Shown one piece after another: positions 25,296 to 33,198 of a DNA stretch of 53,975 nucleotides. Both the position numbers and the translations under genes were made by a program. The stretch's first letter is position 1. Each line of letters begins with the position of its first letter. The DNA lies in NCBI GenBank assembly GCA_024680815.1, contig JAILBQ010000063.1:1-53975 (forward strand), given 5' to 3'. Source of the DNA: Lachnospiraceae bacterium (GTDB taxonomy: Bacteria > Bacillota > Clostridia > Lachnospirales > Lachnospiraceae). The notes under the pieces are model-generated. The model made no database searches. It had not been told where the DNA came from and saw only the letters and a list, made by a program, of their open reading frames with translations.

Positions 25296-25348
25296 AGGAT
25301 TAAAATAAGCATCAGATGCCTCGAAAAAACCCAGGATTAAAATAAGCA
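25296..25348 (+). repeat. Direct repeat of 16 bp ahead of the ABC transporter operon
   Basis: AGGATTAAAATAAGCA occurs at 25296-25311 and again at 25333-25348, starting 37 bp apart. Each copy contains TAAAAT, a possible -10, and the second ends five bases before ATG 25354. The spacing of about 3.5 helical turns does not place the copies on exactly the same face. They could be a duplicated promoter/leader segment or two operator copies. I see no good -35 for either. Confidence 0.6.
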
Positions 25349-25353
25349 GGACT

Positions 25354-26070
25354 ATGGCGGAAGAAAAAACAGTTATACGCGTAAAGAATCTGTATAAGAT
25401 TTTCAGCCTTGGGAAAGAAAAGGTTAAGGCTTTAAACGGTGTGGATCTGGAGATAAAAAAGGGAGAATTTGTAGCTATCTGCGGAACCTCCGGCTCCGGG
25501 AAATCGACGCTTCTGAATATGCTTTCCGGTCTGGAAAAGCCCACGAAAGGGGAAATTGTCGTTGCCGGAACCCATATTGAGCATATGAGTGAAAACGAAC
25601 TGGTTCGTTTCAGGCGGGAGCATGTCGGCTTTATTTTTCAGGCGTATAATCTGATCAAGTCCATGGACGCGGTGGAAAATGTTGCGCTTCCCTTGATATT
25701 CAGGGGTGTGCGACGTGAGAAACGTAACCGCATGGCTAAAGAAATGCTGAAGGCGCTGGGAGTTGAAAAGATTTCCGGACATATGCCGTCTGAAATGTCC
25801 GGCGGACAGCAGCAGCGCGTCGGTATCGCCCGGGCCCTTGTTATCCATCCTGAGATCATTTTTGCGGATGAGCCCACGGGAAATCTGGATTCGGCAACGG
25901 CAAAGGATGTGCTGGAGCTGATGCAGCGGATAGTTCATGAGGAAAAGCAGACTCTTGTCATGGTGACCCATGACGGATATCTTGCCTCTTTTGCGGATCG
26001 CATAGTCCGTATCAGTGACGGCAGGATAGTTAAGAGTATTAAAGTGGAAAATGAAAAGGAATGGGAATAG
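25354..26070 (+). CDS. ABC transporter ATP-binding protein, MacB/LolD/FtsE type
   Basis: A 238-residue ATPase with Walker [10 protein letters not shown] at 44-52, Q loop [10 protein letters not shown], signature [15 protein letters not shown] (148-162), Walker [14 protein letters not shown] (168-179) and the H loop [10 protein letters not shown]. The EPTGNLDS sequence and overall length are those of the MacB/LolD/SalX group, which power FtsX-like permeases that act mechanically or export peptides. The permease is two genes downstream, with an exported accessory protein between them. The weak ribosome site GCAGGACT and a 16-bp direct repeat lie just upstream. Confidence 0.94.
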   Translation: MAEEKTVIRVKNLYKIFSLGKEKVKALNGVDLEIKKGEFVAICGTSGSGKSTLLNMLSGLEKPTKGEIVVAGTHIEHMSENELVRFRREHVGFIFQAYNLIKSMDAVENVALPLIFRGVRREKRNRMAKEMLKALGVEKISGHMPSEMSGGQQQRVGIARALVIHPEIIFADEPTGNLDSATAKDVLELMQRIVHEEKQTLVMVTHDGYLASFADRIVRISDGRIVKSIKVENEKEWE

Positions 26071-27581
26071 TGAAACGTTTCCGGATTATGTTGATTCTGG
26101 CGCTGATGCTTTTTCTGGTGCCGTTTATATATAAAGCTCCGTACGTTGTAATGGTGGATCCCGAGAACGAAGATGAGAGCAGTACCTCGGACAATTCATC
26201 CGAGAGTCATGATGAATACAGTTCTGCAACTTCCACCAGCGCCTTTATCCTTCCCGCGGCAACATGGGTTACTCCGGAGTGCGTTCATGGGCAGCCTGCG
26301 CTGGTTGTTCTGCCGTTGATGAATATGTTTAAATATGACGTGAAGGATGTGGTGGTAACACCCGTTCTTTCCGCGAAAACAGGTGAATTTCCTTTTGAAA
26401 TCGACGCGACCGGGTTTACCCAGAAAATAGATTATCTGGTTGGGGAAGATAAAATACCAAACAGGAACGAACGGGCTCAGAACTGTGTCTGGCTGTTTCG
26501 AACCCGTGAGGACGTAAAAACCGGATACTATAAAATAGACTATAATATAACCTATACCAATCCGGCCTGCGTAATCGAAAGCTGTACGGTCTCCACCTAT
26601 GTTAAAACCATAGGACTGCCGGAAAACGGTACAACGGACGGAGTGGATGAAAACAGGAAAATATCCACACCGCGTCTTATGGTAAAGGGTTTTTATACCG
26701 AACCCGCCGAAGTCTACGCGGGTGAAGATTTCATGCTTCATCTGACCGTTGAAAATACCTCAAGGGACACTCCGGTTTCAAATATTGCGCTGGAGCTTAC
26801 GGGGATTGTCGCGGGAACTACTGAAGCCAGCTCCTACGCGGCCTTTCTTCCCTCTTCCGGGTCGGACAGCGTCTTTATAGACAAAATTTCTCCCGGGGGC
26901 GAGTATGAGGTCGTAATGGAGTTCAATGCCAAGGCGGATCTTCAGCAGAAGCCCTACACGATGAATATTGCCATGAAATACGAGGATGCCCAGGCAAATC
27001 CGTATGAGGGCAGCGGCAGCGTATCCATTCCCATACGTCAGTACGCAAAATATGACACAAGTAATATTGACGTTGAGCCGGCTGAAATCGAGGTCGGTGA
27101 GAACGCTGATATCATGTTCAGCGTATATAATACCGGGAAAACGCAGCTTTACAATGTTTCGGTCAGTATAAATGACGCTTCGCTGGAGGAGGCTTTTACG
27201 TATCTGGGTTCTCTTGCGCCCGGGGCTACGGGTAACGTGGACCTCCTGGTAAACGCTGTGGCGCCGTCGGAAGGGGACGGTACGGTTCAGTGCTATATTT
27301 CCTATGAGGATGAGAACGGTAATGTTACCACCGGCAGCAAGGATTTTACGCTTTTTGTGACCGAGGCGGTTCCGGAGGATTACGGAGAGACAGAGCCTTT
27401 GGAAGAAACGGAAGAACGGCCGAAATGGTTTATTCCGGTACTTACAGCTGTCGGGGTTGTGGTCATTCTGGTGGTAATTATCGGAATAATAGTTGCGAAG
27501 AAGAAAAAAAAGCGGCGTCAGGAGGAGCTTGCGGCAATTGAAGAGGAGGAAGCGGCGCTGGAGGAAGACCTGGGCAGATGA
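26070..27581 (+). CDS. Exported CARDB-like protein anchored by a C-terminal helix (ABC accessory subunit)
   Basis: I start it at GTG 26070, nine bases after AAGGA and overlapping the ATPase stop by one base. ATG 26061 is the alternative but is only one base from that site. The protein of about 503 residues has a signal peptide (RFRIMLILALMLFLVPFIY), a Ser-rich linker, and a beta-rich exterior of at least three Ig-like modules. Two of these resemble CARDB/COG1361 repeats (LMVKGFYTEPAEVYAGEDFMLHLTVENTSRDTPVSNIALELTG; IDVEPAEIEVGENADIMFSVYNTGKTQLYNVSVSI). A membrane helix (WFIPVLTAVGVVVILVVIIGIIVAKKKKKRR) and an acidic cytoplasmic tail end it. Sandwiched between ATPase and permease, it probably serves as the extracellular adaptor, the place taken by MacA in Gram-negatives, although the fold is different. 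Confidence 0.83.
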   Translation: MKRFRIMLILALMLFLVPFIYKAPYVVMVDPENEDESSTSDNSSESHDEYSSATSTSAFILPAATWVTPECVHGQPALVVLPLMNMFKYDVKDVVVTPVLSAKTGEFPFEIDATGFTQKIDYLVGEDKIPNRNERAQNCVWLFRTREDVKTGYYKIDYNITYTNPACVIESCTVSTYVKTIGLPENGTTDGVDENRKISTPRLMVKGFYTEPAEVYAGEDFMLHLTVENTSRDTPVSNIALELTGIVAGTTEASSYAAFLPSSGSDSVFIDKISPGGEYEVVMEFNAKADLQQKPYTMNIAMKYEDAQANPYEGSGSVSIPIRQYAKYDTSNIDVEPAEIEVGENADIMFSVYNTGKTQLYNVSVSINDASLEEAFTYLGSLAPGATGNVDLLVNAVAPSEGDGTVQCYISYEDENGNVTTGSKDFTLFVTEAVPEDYGETEPLEETEERPKWFIPVLTAVGVVVILVVIIGIIVAKKKKKRRQEELAAIEEEEAALEEDLGR

Positions 27582-28978
27582 GGATTTCGGATCTTTTTTC
27601 CATGAGCTTTGCGTCCCTGCGCAGAAGGAAGCTCCGTTCGGTTCTCACTATTCTCGGGGTTGTCATCGGCATTGCGTCTATTGTGATCATGATATCCCTG
27701 GGACTGGGAATGTCCCAGCAGGCCATGGAACAGATTGATCAGTACGGGGGAATAAAAACCGTAACCATAACCGAGGGAAACAGCAGCGATTCCGCTTCGG
27801 ACAGAAAAGCCGTGGAATACAAGCTGGATGACGAGCTGGTGGAACGGATTGAGAAGATGGATCATGTGGAAACCGTTTCACCGGTACTGCTGTTTGACTG
27901 TGTGATAAAAGACGGGAGATATACCTACCGCGGCTGGGGATGTCAGGCATACCGTCTGGACGCGCTTAAGAATATGGGCTGGGAGTTTGACGAGGGAGGC
28001 TGGCCGAAGGAAGGCGACGAACTGAAATTTGTTTACGGAAATCTCTATCAGATCAGGTTTTACACTGATTCGGGGAATGACGGATACTGGGATACCGGGA
28101 TAATGCCGGATGTCGATGCCATGAAGGACTCCCTCTTTATGATCTTTGATACCGAGGCATACGAAAGCTATAACTCCAAAAACAATGAAAAGGAGCTGCC
28201 GATGGTTATCGAAGAGGAAAGCGGGGGAGCTGACGGAGAGGCTGACGTAAAGAGCACTTCTCCTCCCAAGCGCTACATGATTCCAACAGCCGGAGTGCTC
28301 TTCGGAAACCATGGGGATGAGGATTACTGGCGTGATTACACCGGCGGAGTTTATTGCGATATAGAGCCTCTTCTGAAATTGCTTAAGCGTGAATTCAAAG
28401 GAAAAGTTATTCCGGGACAGCCGACGAGAAAAAACGGTTCGGCATTTCGGAAAATATATTATGACGAAATTTACGTTAAGATGGACGATTATAATTACGT
28501 GAAGGATTTTCAGAAGGAGATTCAGGATCTGGGATATAATACAAGCAGCAATACCGAATGGATTGAGGAAACCCAGGAGCAGGCCCGTTCCATGCAGGCC
28601 ATGCTGGGGGGGATAGGAGCTATTTCCCTTCTGGTGGCAGCCATAGGGATTGCCAATACGATGATGATGTCAATTTATGAACGTACAAAGGAAATAGGCA
28701 TTTTCAAGGTGCTCGGTTGTGACCTGAAGGATATCGGTGCCCAGTTTTTGATTGAGGCGGCGCTTATCGGACTGATCGGCGGAGTGCTGGGTAATGTATT
28801 AAGTATTATAGCCATGATTGTGATTAACACGGTTACAGAGGCAAAAACTTCACTGATTCCGGTGTGGCTGGCTCTGGTTGGGCTTTTGTTTGCGGTTCTT
28901 ATTGGAACTGTTTCGGGCTTTTTTCCTGCGCGGCGCGCCATGCGCTTAAGCGCTTTAAATGCTTTAAGAAACGAATAG
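27578..28978 (+). CDS. MacB/FtsX-type ABC transporter permease
   Basis: A 466-residue permease starting at ATG 27578, overlapping the previous stop (ATGA). It has a first helix in SLRRRKLRSVLTILGVVIGIASIVIMISLGLGM, then a large extracellular domain (about residues 45-335, including Tyr- and Trp-rich stretches). Three C-terminal helices follow (GGIGAISLLVAAIGIANTMMMSIYERTKEIGIFKVLGC, FLIEAALIGLIGGVLGNVLSIIAMIVI, LVGLLFAVLIGTVSGFFPARRAMRLSALNALRNE). This four-helix plan and the ERTxEIGxxKxLG and FPARRAxxLxPxxAL motifs define the MacB/LolC family. Such permeases usually transmit force to an outside partner or expel peptides. Substrate unknown. Confidence 0.93.
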   Translation: MRISDLFSMSFASLRRRKLRSVLTILGVVIGIASIVIMISLGLGMSQQAMEQIDQYGGIKTVTITEGNSSDSASDRKAVEYKLDDELVERIEKMDHVETVSPVLLFDCVIKDGRYTYRGWGCQAYRLDALKNMGWEFDEGGWPKEGDELKFVYGNLYQIRFYTDSGNDGYWDTGIMPDVDAMKDSLFMIFDTEAYESYNSKNNEKELPMVIEEESGGADGEADVKSTSPPKRYMIPTAGVLFGNHGDEDYWRDYTGGVYCDIEPLLKLLKREFKGKVIPGQPTRKNGSAFRKIYYDEIYVKMDDYNYVKDFQKEIQDLGYNTSSNTEWIEETQEQARSMQAMLGGIGAISLLVAAIGIANTMMMSIYERTKEIGIFKVLGCDLKDIGAQFLIEAALIGLIGGVLGNVLSIIAMIVINTVTEAKTSLIPVWLALVGLLFAVLIGTVSGFFPARRAMRLSALNALRNE

Positions 28979-28987
28979 GCGTTAAAT

Positions 28988-30361
28988 ATGGTTTTCAGTT
29001 CTCTCAATTTTATTTTCCGGTTTATGCCGGTGTTTTTCCTGCTTTACTTCATCGTTCCCTTTCGGGCAAAGAACTGTGTGCTGTTCTTAGGGAGCATAGT
29101 ATTTTATGCCTTCGGGGAGCCGAAGTATGTGCTGCTGGTTTTGTTTTCCATAGTGGTAAATTATTTTATGGCTCTGCTTATGGACCGCCTCGCTCCACGG
29201 AGTCCGGGGAGGCGGTTTGTGCTTTTTCTTGCCTGCCTCTATGATGTCGGGGTGCTGGTTCTGTTTAAGTATACGGGCTTTATAATGGAAAACGTCAATG
29301 CTGTGGCGGGAACGGATTTTCCTGTGCCGCATATTGCCCTTCCGCTGGGCATAAGCTTTTATACCTTCCAGATTATGTCCTACGTGATCGATGTCTACAG
29401 GCGGACCTGCCCTCCGGAGAGGAATATTCTGGATCTGGGAACCTATCTTGTGATGTTTCCGCAGCTTATCGCCGGACCGATTGTGGTCTATACCGATGTT
29501 GCCGAACGTCTTAAGGAGCGTCATATAAATCTTTCTTCGGTTGAGAACGGGCTTAAGCTTTTTACCATCGGGCTCGGGGAAAAGGTGATTTTCGCCAATA
29601 CGCTGGGAAATATATGGAGCGCCTGCAAGGAAGCGGGTTATGAATCCCTTTCCACTCCTTTTGCCTGGCTGGGTATACTGGCTTATTCACTTCAGCTGTA
29701 TTACGATTTCGGCGGTTATTCGCTCATGGCTATAGGTCTGGGGCAGATGCTGGGGTTTTCGTTTCCGCAGAATTTCCGATATCCGTATTCGGCGTATTCC
29801 GTCACGGATTTCTGGCATCGCTGGCATATTTCACTGACTTCCTGGTTCAGGGAATATGTCTATATTCCATTGGGCGGAAACCGGAGAGGAGTTTTCAGAA
29901 CATATATTAATATGCTTATTGTATGGCTTATTACCGGTTTCTGGCATGGCGCGGCCTGGAATTTTGTGGCCTGGGGGCTTTACTATTTTGTTCTGCTTTC
30001 CCTCGAGAGGGCGTTTCTCCACAGATTTTTCTCGAAACACAGGATTGTGGGAAGATTCTGCACACTTATAGCCGTAATGTGCGGCTGGGTGCTTTTCGAT
30101 GCCGGATCACTGAGTGATGCCATGGTCTATCTTTCCAGAATGTTTACGATTCACGGCGGAACGGATTTTCTTCCCAGCCTGCAAACCTACTGGATTTTTC
30201 TTGTGCCCGCCTGTATACTGTCGTTTCCGGTGGCGGAAGGCTTTTACAGAAAATTCAAAAAGAGCCCGGTATGCCTTGTCCTGCTTTTTGCGATTTTCTG
30301 GCTGAGTGTTGTACTTTTGGTTGATGCGGTTTATAATCCGTTCTTATATTTCAGATTCTGA
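28988..30361 (+). CDS. MBOAT-family membrane O-acyltransferase (AlgI/DltB/PatA-like)
   Basis: A 457-residue polytopic protein. It has the MBOAT hallmarks: LVMFPQLIAGPIVVYTDV, YYDFGGYSLMAIGLGQMLGFSFPQNFRYPYSAYSVTDFWHRWHISLTSWFREYVYIPLGGNR, and the catalytic histidine in ITGFWHGAAWNFVAWG (His320). Such proteins pass acyl groups from a cytoplasmic donor across the membrane to extracellular polysaccharide or teichoic acid. The next gene encodes an SGNH hydrolase-like protein, the usual partner that finishes the transfer outside. No dltA or dltC is present here, so polysaccharide O-acetylation is more likely than D-alanylation. The gap after the permease is nine bases, so it may share the ABC operon. 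Confidence 0.93.
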   Translation: MVFSSLNFIFRFMPVFFLLYFIVPFRAKNCVLFLGSIVFYAFGEPKYVLLVLFSIVVNYFMALLMDRLAPRSPGRRFVLFLACLYDVGVLVLFKYTGFIMENVNAVAGTDFPVPHIALPLGISFYTFQIMSYVIDVYRRTCPPERNILDLGTYLVMFPQLIAGPIVVYTDVAERLKERHINLSSVENGLKLFTIGLGEKVIFANTLGNIWSACKEAGYESLSTPFAWLGILAYSLQLYYDFGGYSLMAIGLGQMLGFSFPQNFRYPYSAYSVTDFWHRWHISLTSWFREYVYIPLGGNRRGVFRTYINMLIVWLITGFWHGAAWNFVAWGLYYFVLLSLERAFLHRFFSKHRIVGRFCTLIAVMCGWVLFDAGSLSDAMVYLSRMFTIHGGTDFLPSLQTYWIFLVPACILSFPVAEGFYRKFKKSPVCLVLLFAIFWLSVVLLVDAVYNPFLYFRF

Positions 30362-30373
30362 TTTGGAGGGTAG

Positions 30374-31636
30374 ATGAAAAAGCTGTTCAGAAAATGTCCC
30401 TATACCGTGGCGGTGATAGTTACGGGACTCATCCTTGCGGTATACGGGCTGCTCCTGAATTTTCATATTGTGCCGCCTCTCAGCCAGGGGATTGAACCGG
30501 AGGAGGCGGGCACGGTTGCCGTTGCCAGTGCAATTCATGAGCTTAAAGCGTTTTTTTCGCCTAAGCCGGAAATTACGGTGGCGGATCACTTTGTGCCCCC
30601 GGAGGGAGAAATTCCATCTTCGATAACGGTTTCCGGCGGGACATCTTCCGGACCGCAAAGCGGCAGCGTTTCTTCCGGGAAAGCTTCGAAAGAAGGCGAT
30701 GATTCCGGAAAGTCTTTGACGGAGAAGGAGGACGGGGACGAAGAGACCGGTGAGGAAGAGGGAGAAGAGAATACCGGGGAAGAGAATGAGAAGACTGAGG
30801 AGAATACAAACGAACCGGTGTCGACGGAGGACGGTTCTTACAGCGGTTATGGCCCGTTTACGGAAGTGGATGACAGTTATTTCGGGCCGGATGCCCTTTT
30901 TATCGGAGATTCCAGGGTTGTGGGCTTTGGGATGTATTCCGGCTTTCCGGTAACCACTTACGCCAAAACAGGGTACGCAATACACAGTGTTTTCGACAAA
31001 CCGGTTTTGAAAACCCCGCTGGGTTCCTTCACCCTTCCGGAGCTTATGGCCGCTGAGCCCGGAAAATATAAAAAGATATATATCAAGTTTGGTCTGAATG
31101 AGATGGGCTGGGGGAACGGAGGACTCTTTGAACAGGCATATTATAACGTTATTGATATGCTGAAGTATTACCAGCAGGATGCGGTAATCTATGTTATGAG
31201 CATACTTCCGGTTACTGCGAAGAAGGACGCGGATTCTTCGGTTTTCAGCAACGCCAATATAAACGCCCGCAATGAGGTTATACGTACGGTCGCGGAAAAC
31301 GAGCACGTATGTTATCTGAATATTAACGGGGTTTATACCGACGAAGAGGGTAATATGCCATCGGATTTTGCCTCTGACGGAATCCACCTCAAAGCGGCTG
31401 CAATGGAGCCGTGGAAAGATTATTTAAGGACTCATGCCATTATGACTGAGGCTATTAAGGCGGCGCAGGAAGAAGCGGAAAGGGCGGAGGAGACTGAGGA
31501 AAATCCGGAGGTTACTGAGGCGCCGGCGGAGTCAGCTGAAGAAATTCCGGAAGGTGCGGAAGTGCCGGCTGAAAACGGAGAGCCTCCGGCGGAGGAAAAT
31601 ACCGGAATGACCGAAGAGGTACAGGAACAGAACTGA
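30374..31636 (+). CDS. Membrane-anchored SGNH/GDSL-type acyltransferase or esterase
   Basis: A 420-residue protein with an N-terminal membrane anchor (YTVAVIVTGLILAVYGLLL) and an acidic, low-complexity linker (about 85-160). Its extracellular SGNH domain has block I FIGDSRVVGFG with the nucleophile Ser180, a GLNEMGW block with Asn242, and block V SDGIHLKAAAM with Asp335 and His338. The catalytic triad is therefore complete. A second Glu/Pro/Ala-rich tail closes the protein. Together with the preceding MBOAT protein it makes the standard two-part machine that O-acetylates exported glycans. The acidic tails may act as spacers through the cell wall. It ends 14 bases before the convergent degV stop, and I see no terminator between them. 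Confidence 0.88.
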   Translation: MKKLFRKCPYTVAVIVTGLILAVYGLLLNFHIVPPLSQGIEPEEAGTVAVASAIHELKAFFSPKPEITVADHFVPPEGEIPSSITVSGGTSSGPQSGSVSSGKASKEGDDSGKSLTEKEDGDEETGEEEGEENTGEENEKTEENTNEPVSTEDGSYSGYGPFTEVDDSYFGPDALFIGDSRVVGFGMYSGFPVTTYAKTGYAIHSVFDKPVLKTPLGSFTLPELMAAEPGKYKKIYIKFGLNEMGWGNGGLFEQAYYNVIDMLKYYQQDAVIYVMSILPVTAKKDADSSVFSNANINARNEVIRTVAENEHVCYLNINGVYTDEEGNMPSDFASDGIHLKAAAMEPWKDYLRTHAIMTEAIKAAQEEAERAEETEENPEVTEAPAESAEEIPEGAEVPAENGEPPAEENTGMTEEVQEQN

Positions 31637-31650
31637 GGAACTTCCCCTGA

Positions 31651-32538
31651 TCAGCCGGGCTGCATGCCTTCAGGCAGAATTTTCGTACAGGCTGCGGCAA
31701 GAGAACCAGGGCCGATGTGGCAGGCGATGGAGAGTGAGAGGGGATCTACGTGGACGGAATGCCCGGGAAACGCTTCCTGCAGCTCTTCCGCAAACTGTCT
31801 GGCGGCCTCGTCGTTATGTGTATGAGCTACCTGGAGCCAGACTGTCGGATGAGCTTCATCGATACCTCCGAAGCGTTTTTCGACATCGCTTTTGATAGCA
31901 CTTATTATGATACTTTTAGCTTGTTTGAGGCCACGGCATTTTGAAAACGAATCCAGCTTTTCTCCCTGGATCTGAAGTATGGGTTTTAAATTGAGAATTT
32001 CGGCAAAGGCGGCTGCGGCGGGGGTGACTCTCCCGCCTTTTTTCAGATATTTCAAAGTGTCGACCATTATATAAATGGAGGAATCAAACCTGGTTTTTTC
32101 AAGAATTGCCTTGATCTCTTTGGCGCTTTTCCCGTTCTCAGCCATTTGCTTCGCGTCCAGAACCGACTGACGCTGGGTGACTGAGATCCTCTGGTTGTTT
32201 ACGACCTGAACCTTTCCGTCGTACTCCCCGGAAAACAGGAGAGCGTTTTCGCAGGTGCTGGACAGCCCGCTGGACATGGGAATATAGACCACCTCGTCGT
32301 GATCTGAAAGGAGGGAATCCCAGTATTCCATCATCGTGCCCGGAGTGGGCTGCGATGTGTGGACGTCCTCGTCCTTTTCCAGTCTCTGGTAGAAATCCTC
32401 CTGAGTAAGGCTGATGCCCTCAAGATATTCCTGCCCGTCTATGGTGAAAGGCATAGGAATGACGCTGACGCCGAGAGAGTCCGCCTCATCCTTTGTAATT
32501 CCGCTGTTGCTGTCGGTCAGTATCGCGATCTTTGCCAT
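31651..32538 (-). CDS. DegV family fatty-acid-binding protein
   Basis: A 295-residue DegV protein. I start it at ATG 32538 (MAKIAILTDSNSGITKDEADSLGVSVIPMPFTIDG), the family's normal N terminus. AAAGGAG is about 12 bases upstream. Upstream in-frame ATG codons would place the start before the promoter. Other DegV features are EDVHTSQPTPGTMMEYWDSLL, YIPMSSGLSSTCENALL, VDTLKYLKKGGRVTPAAAAFAEILNLKPIL and the C-terminal HIGPGSLAAACTK. DegV proteins hold a fatty acid and, as FakB, present it to the fatty-acid kinase FakA. No fakA is in this window. Confidence 0.94.
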   Translation of the reverse strand: MAKIAILTDSNSGITKDEADSLGVSVIPMPFTIDGQEYLEGISLTQEDFYQRLEKDEDVHTSQPTPGTMMEYWDSLLSDHDEVVYIPMSSGLSSTCENALLFSGEYDGKVQVVNNQRISVTQRQSVLDAKQMAENGKSAKEIKAILEKTRFDSSIYIMVDTLKYLKKGGRVTPAAAAFAEILNLKPILQIQGEKLDSFSKCRGLKQAKSIIISAIKSDVEKRFGGIDEAHPTVWLQVAHTHNDEAARQFAEELQEAFPGHSVHVDPLSLSIACHIGPGSLAAACTKILPEGMQPG

Positions 32539-32571
32539 GCTCTTCAGGCCGCTCCTTTTTAAGGTGATTCG

Positions 32572-32599
32572 ATGATACCATAACCGATGTAGTTGTAAA
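32572..32599 (-). promoter_or_regulatory. Promoter of degV
   Basis: On the minus strand TTTACA (32599-32594), a 16-bp spacer and TATCAT (32577-32572) preceded by TGG make an extended -10 promoter, about 35 bp ahead of the degV ATG. Confidence 0.62.
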
Positions 32600-32720
32600 A
32601 ACTCTGTGACGAAAGGGAAAAAAACCGGTTTGTATTGTGGAAAATGATGTCGGAAAATTGCGACAATATATATTACCAAAATATAAATTTAAAAAATTTA
32701 AAATATTTTTGAAAAAAGTG

Positions 32721-32749
32721 TTGACAATTTAAAACCTGTCGCTTATAAT
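32721..32749 (+). promoter_or_regulatory. Perfect-consensus sigma-A promoter with AT-rich upstream element
   Basis: TTGACA (32721-32726), exactly 17 bp, then TATAAT (32744-32749). The 40 bases before it are almost pure A/T (runs of AAATTTAAA), like an UP element. It is the strongest promoter I see in the window, and no protein gene follows for about 440 bases. Bases 32600-32720 hold nothing else I can name. Confidence 0.88.
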
Positions 32750-32756
32750 ACAGACA

Positions 32757-33140
32757 TAGCAGACGAGGAAAGAAAATAAAGCAAGGTGGAAGAACTTAAG
32801 AAGAAGTTCTGAAAAGGTTCCGAACGAAATTTCGCAGAAAGTGAGGTACAAGCCACCGGACAGTTTATTTTAATTCCTTTTTCCCAATCTCCGGCGGTGC
32901 CGGGATTGTTCGAACTAAATGCTATCAGACAACTTCAGATCCTGCACAAATGACATCACAGATGATACCGGGGCACGATTGGAGAATCAGATCCCTCTCG
33001 AAGAAGGGATGAAGGCCCGACAGGAAAGCGGTCATGGATGGTGTCGATAAGGAGGGACGGTCCAATGGGAACTGTAATTGCTTCAGAGGACTGACAAGGG
33101 CATTGACGGAGGTTTATCGTCGATGCCCTTGTTCTGTTCT
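32757..33140 (+). ncRNA. Unidentified structured non-coding RNA, about 384 nt
   Basis: The stretch runs from the predicted start of a perfect promoter to a strong hairpin terminator and has no long reading frame. Internal pairing is extensive. A closing helix GGTGG (32785-32789)/CCACC (32853-32857) encloses a 7-bp hairpin (32791-32797/32804-32810) and CGAAATTTCG (32825-32834). A GC-rich hairpin lies at 32885-32908. Helix ATTGGA (32978-32983)/TCCAAT (33061-33066) encloses ATCCCT/AGGGAT (32991-32996/33005-33010) and CGACA/TGTCG (33018-33022/33042-33046). It lacks the RNase P GAGGAAAGTCC core, the tmRNA ends, the T-box GGTGG-ACCGCG element and the SRP apical motif. An AAGGAGGG (33049-33056) stands eight bases before an ATG with a nine-codon frame. 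The class and role are unknown; raiA RNA and other clostridial large RNAs should be compared. Confidence 0.7.
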
Positions 33141-33142
33141 AT
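33094..33142 (+). terminator. Intrinsic terminator of the non-coding RNA
   Basis: The 15-bp stem runs from ACAAGGGCAT (33094-33103) plus TGACG to CGTCG plus ATGCCCTTGT (33123-33132), with one T-G wobble and a nine-base loop. It is followed by the T-rich TCTGTTCTAT. The T tract is interrupted, so some read-through into the SPFH operon is possible. Confidence 0.75.
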
Positions 33143-33154
33143 CGCAGTGATTTG

Positions 33155-33163
33155 TGGTATGAT
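33155..33163 (+). promoter_or_regulatory. Extended -10 promoter of the SPFH operon
   Basis: TGGTATGAT is an extended -10 (TGnTATGAT) about 36 bp before ATG 33199. No good -35 is seen, as is common for extended -10 promoters. Confidence 0.5.
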
Positions 33164-33198
33164 GTTCACAAATATTTATCATGAAATCGGAGGTTGAG

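Noticed and set aside
28988-30361. dlt operon (teichoic acid D-alanylation) for the MBOAT gene
   Set aside because: No dltA, dltC or dltD-like genes flank it. The partner is an SGNH protein with a complete Ser-Asp-His set, fitting O-acetylation instead.
32757-33140. RNase P RNA, tmRNA, SRP RNA, 6S RNA or T-box leader
   Set aside because: The GAGGAAAGTCC core, tmRNA acceptor ends, the SRP apical motif and the T-box GGTGG-ACCGCG element are absent. The 6S RNA is about half this length. The GAGGAAAG at 32764 lacks the following GTCC and its pairing partner.
33034-33150. 38-codon frame starting MDGVDKEGRS inside the RNA gene
   Set aside because: It runs straight through the terminator stem and reads as low-complexity. 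The shorter frame at 33065 has a much better ribosome site.
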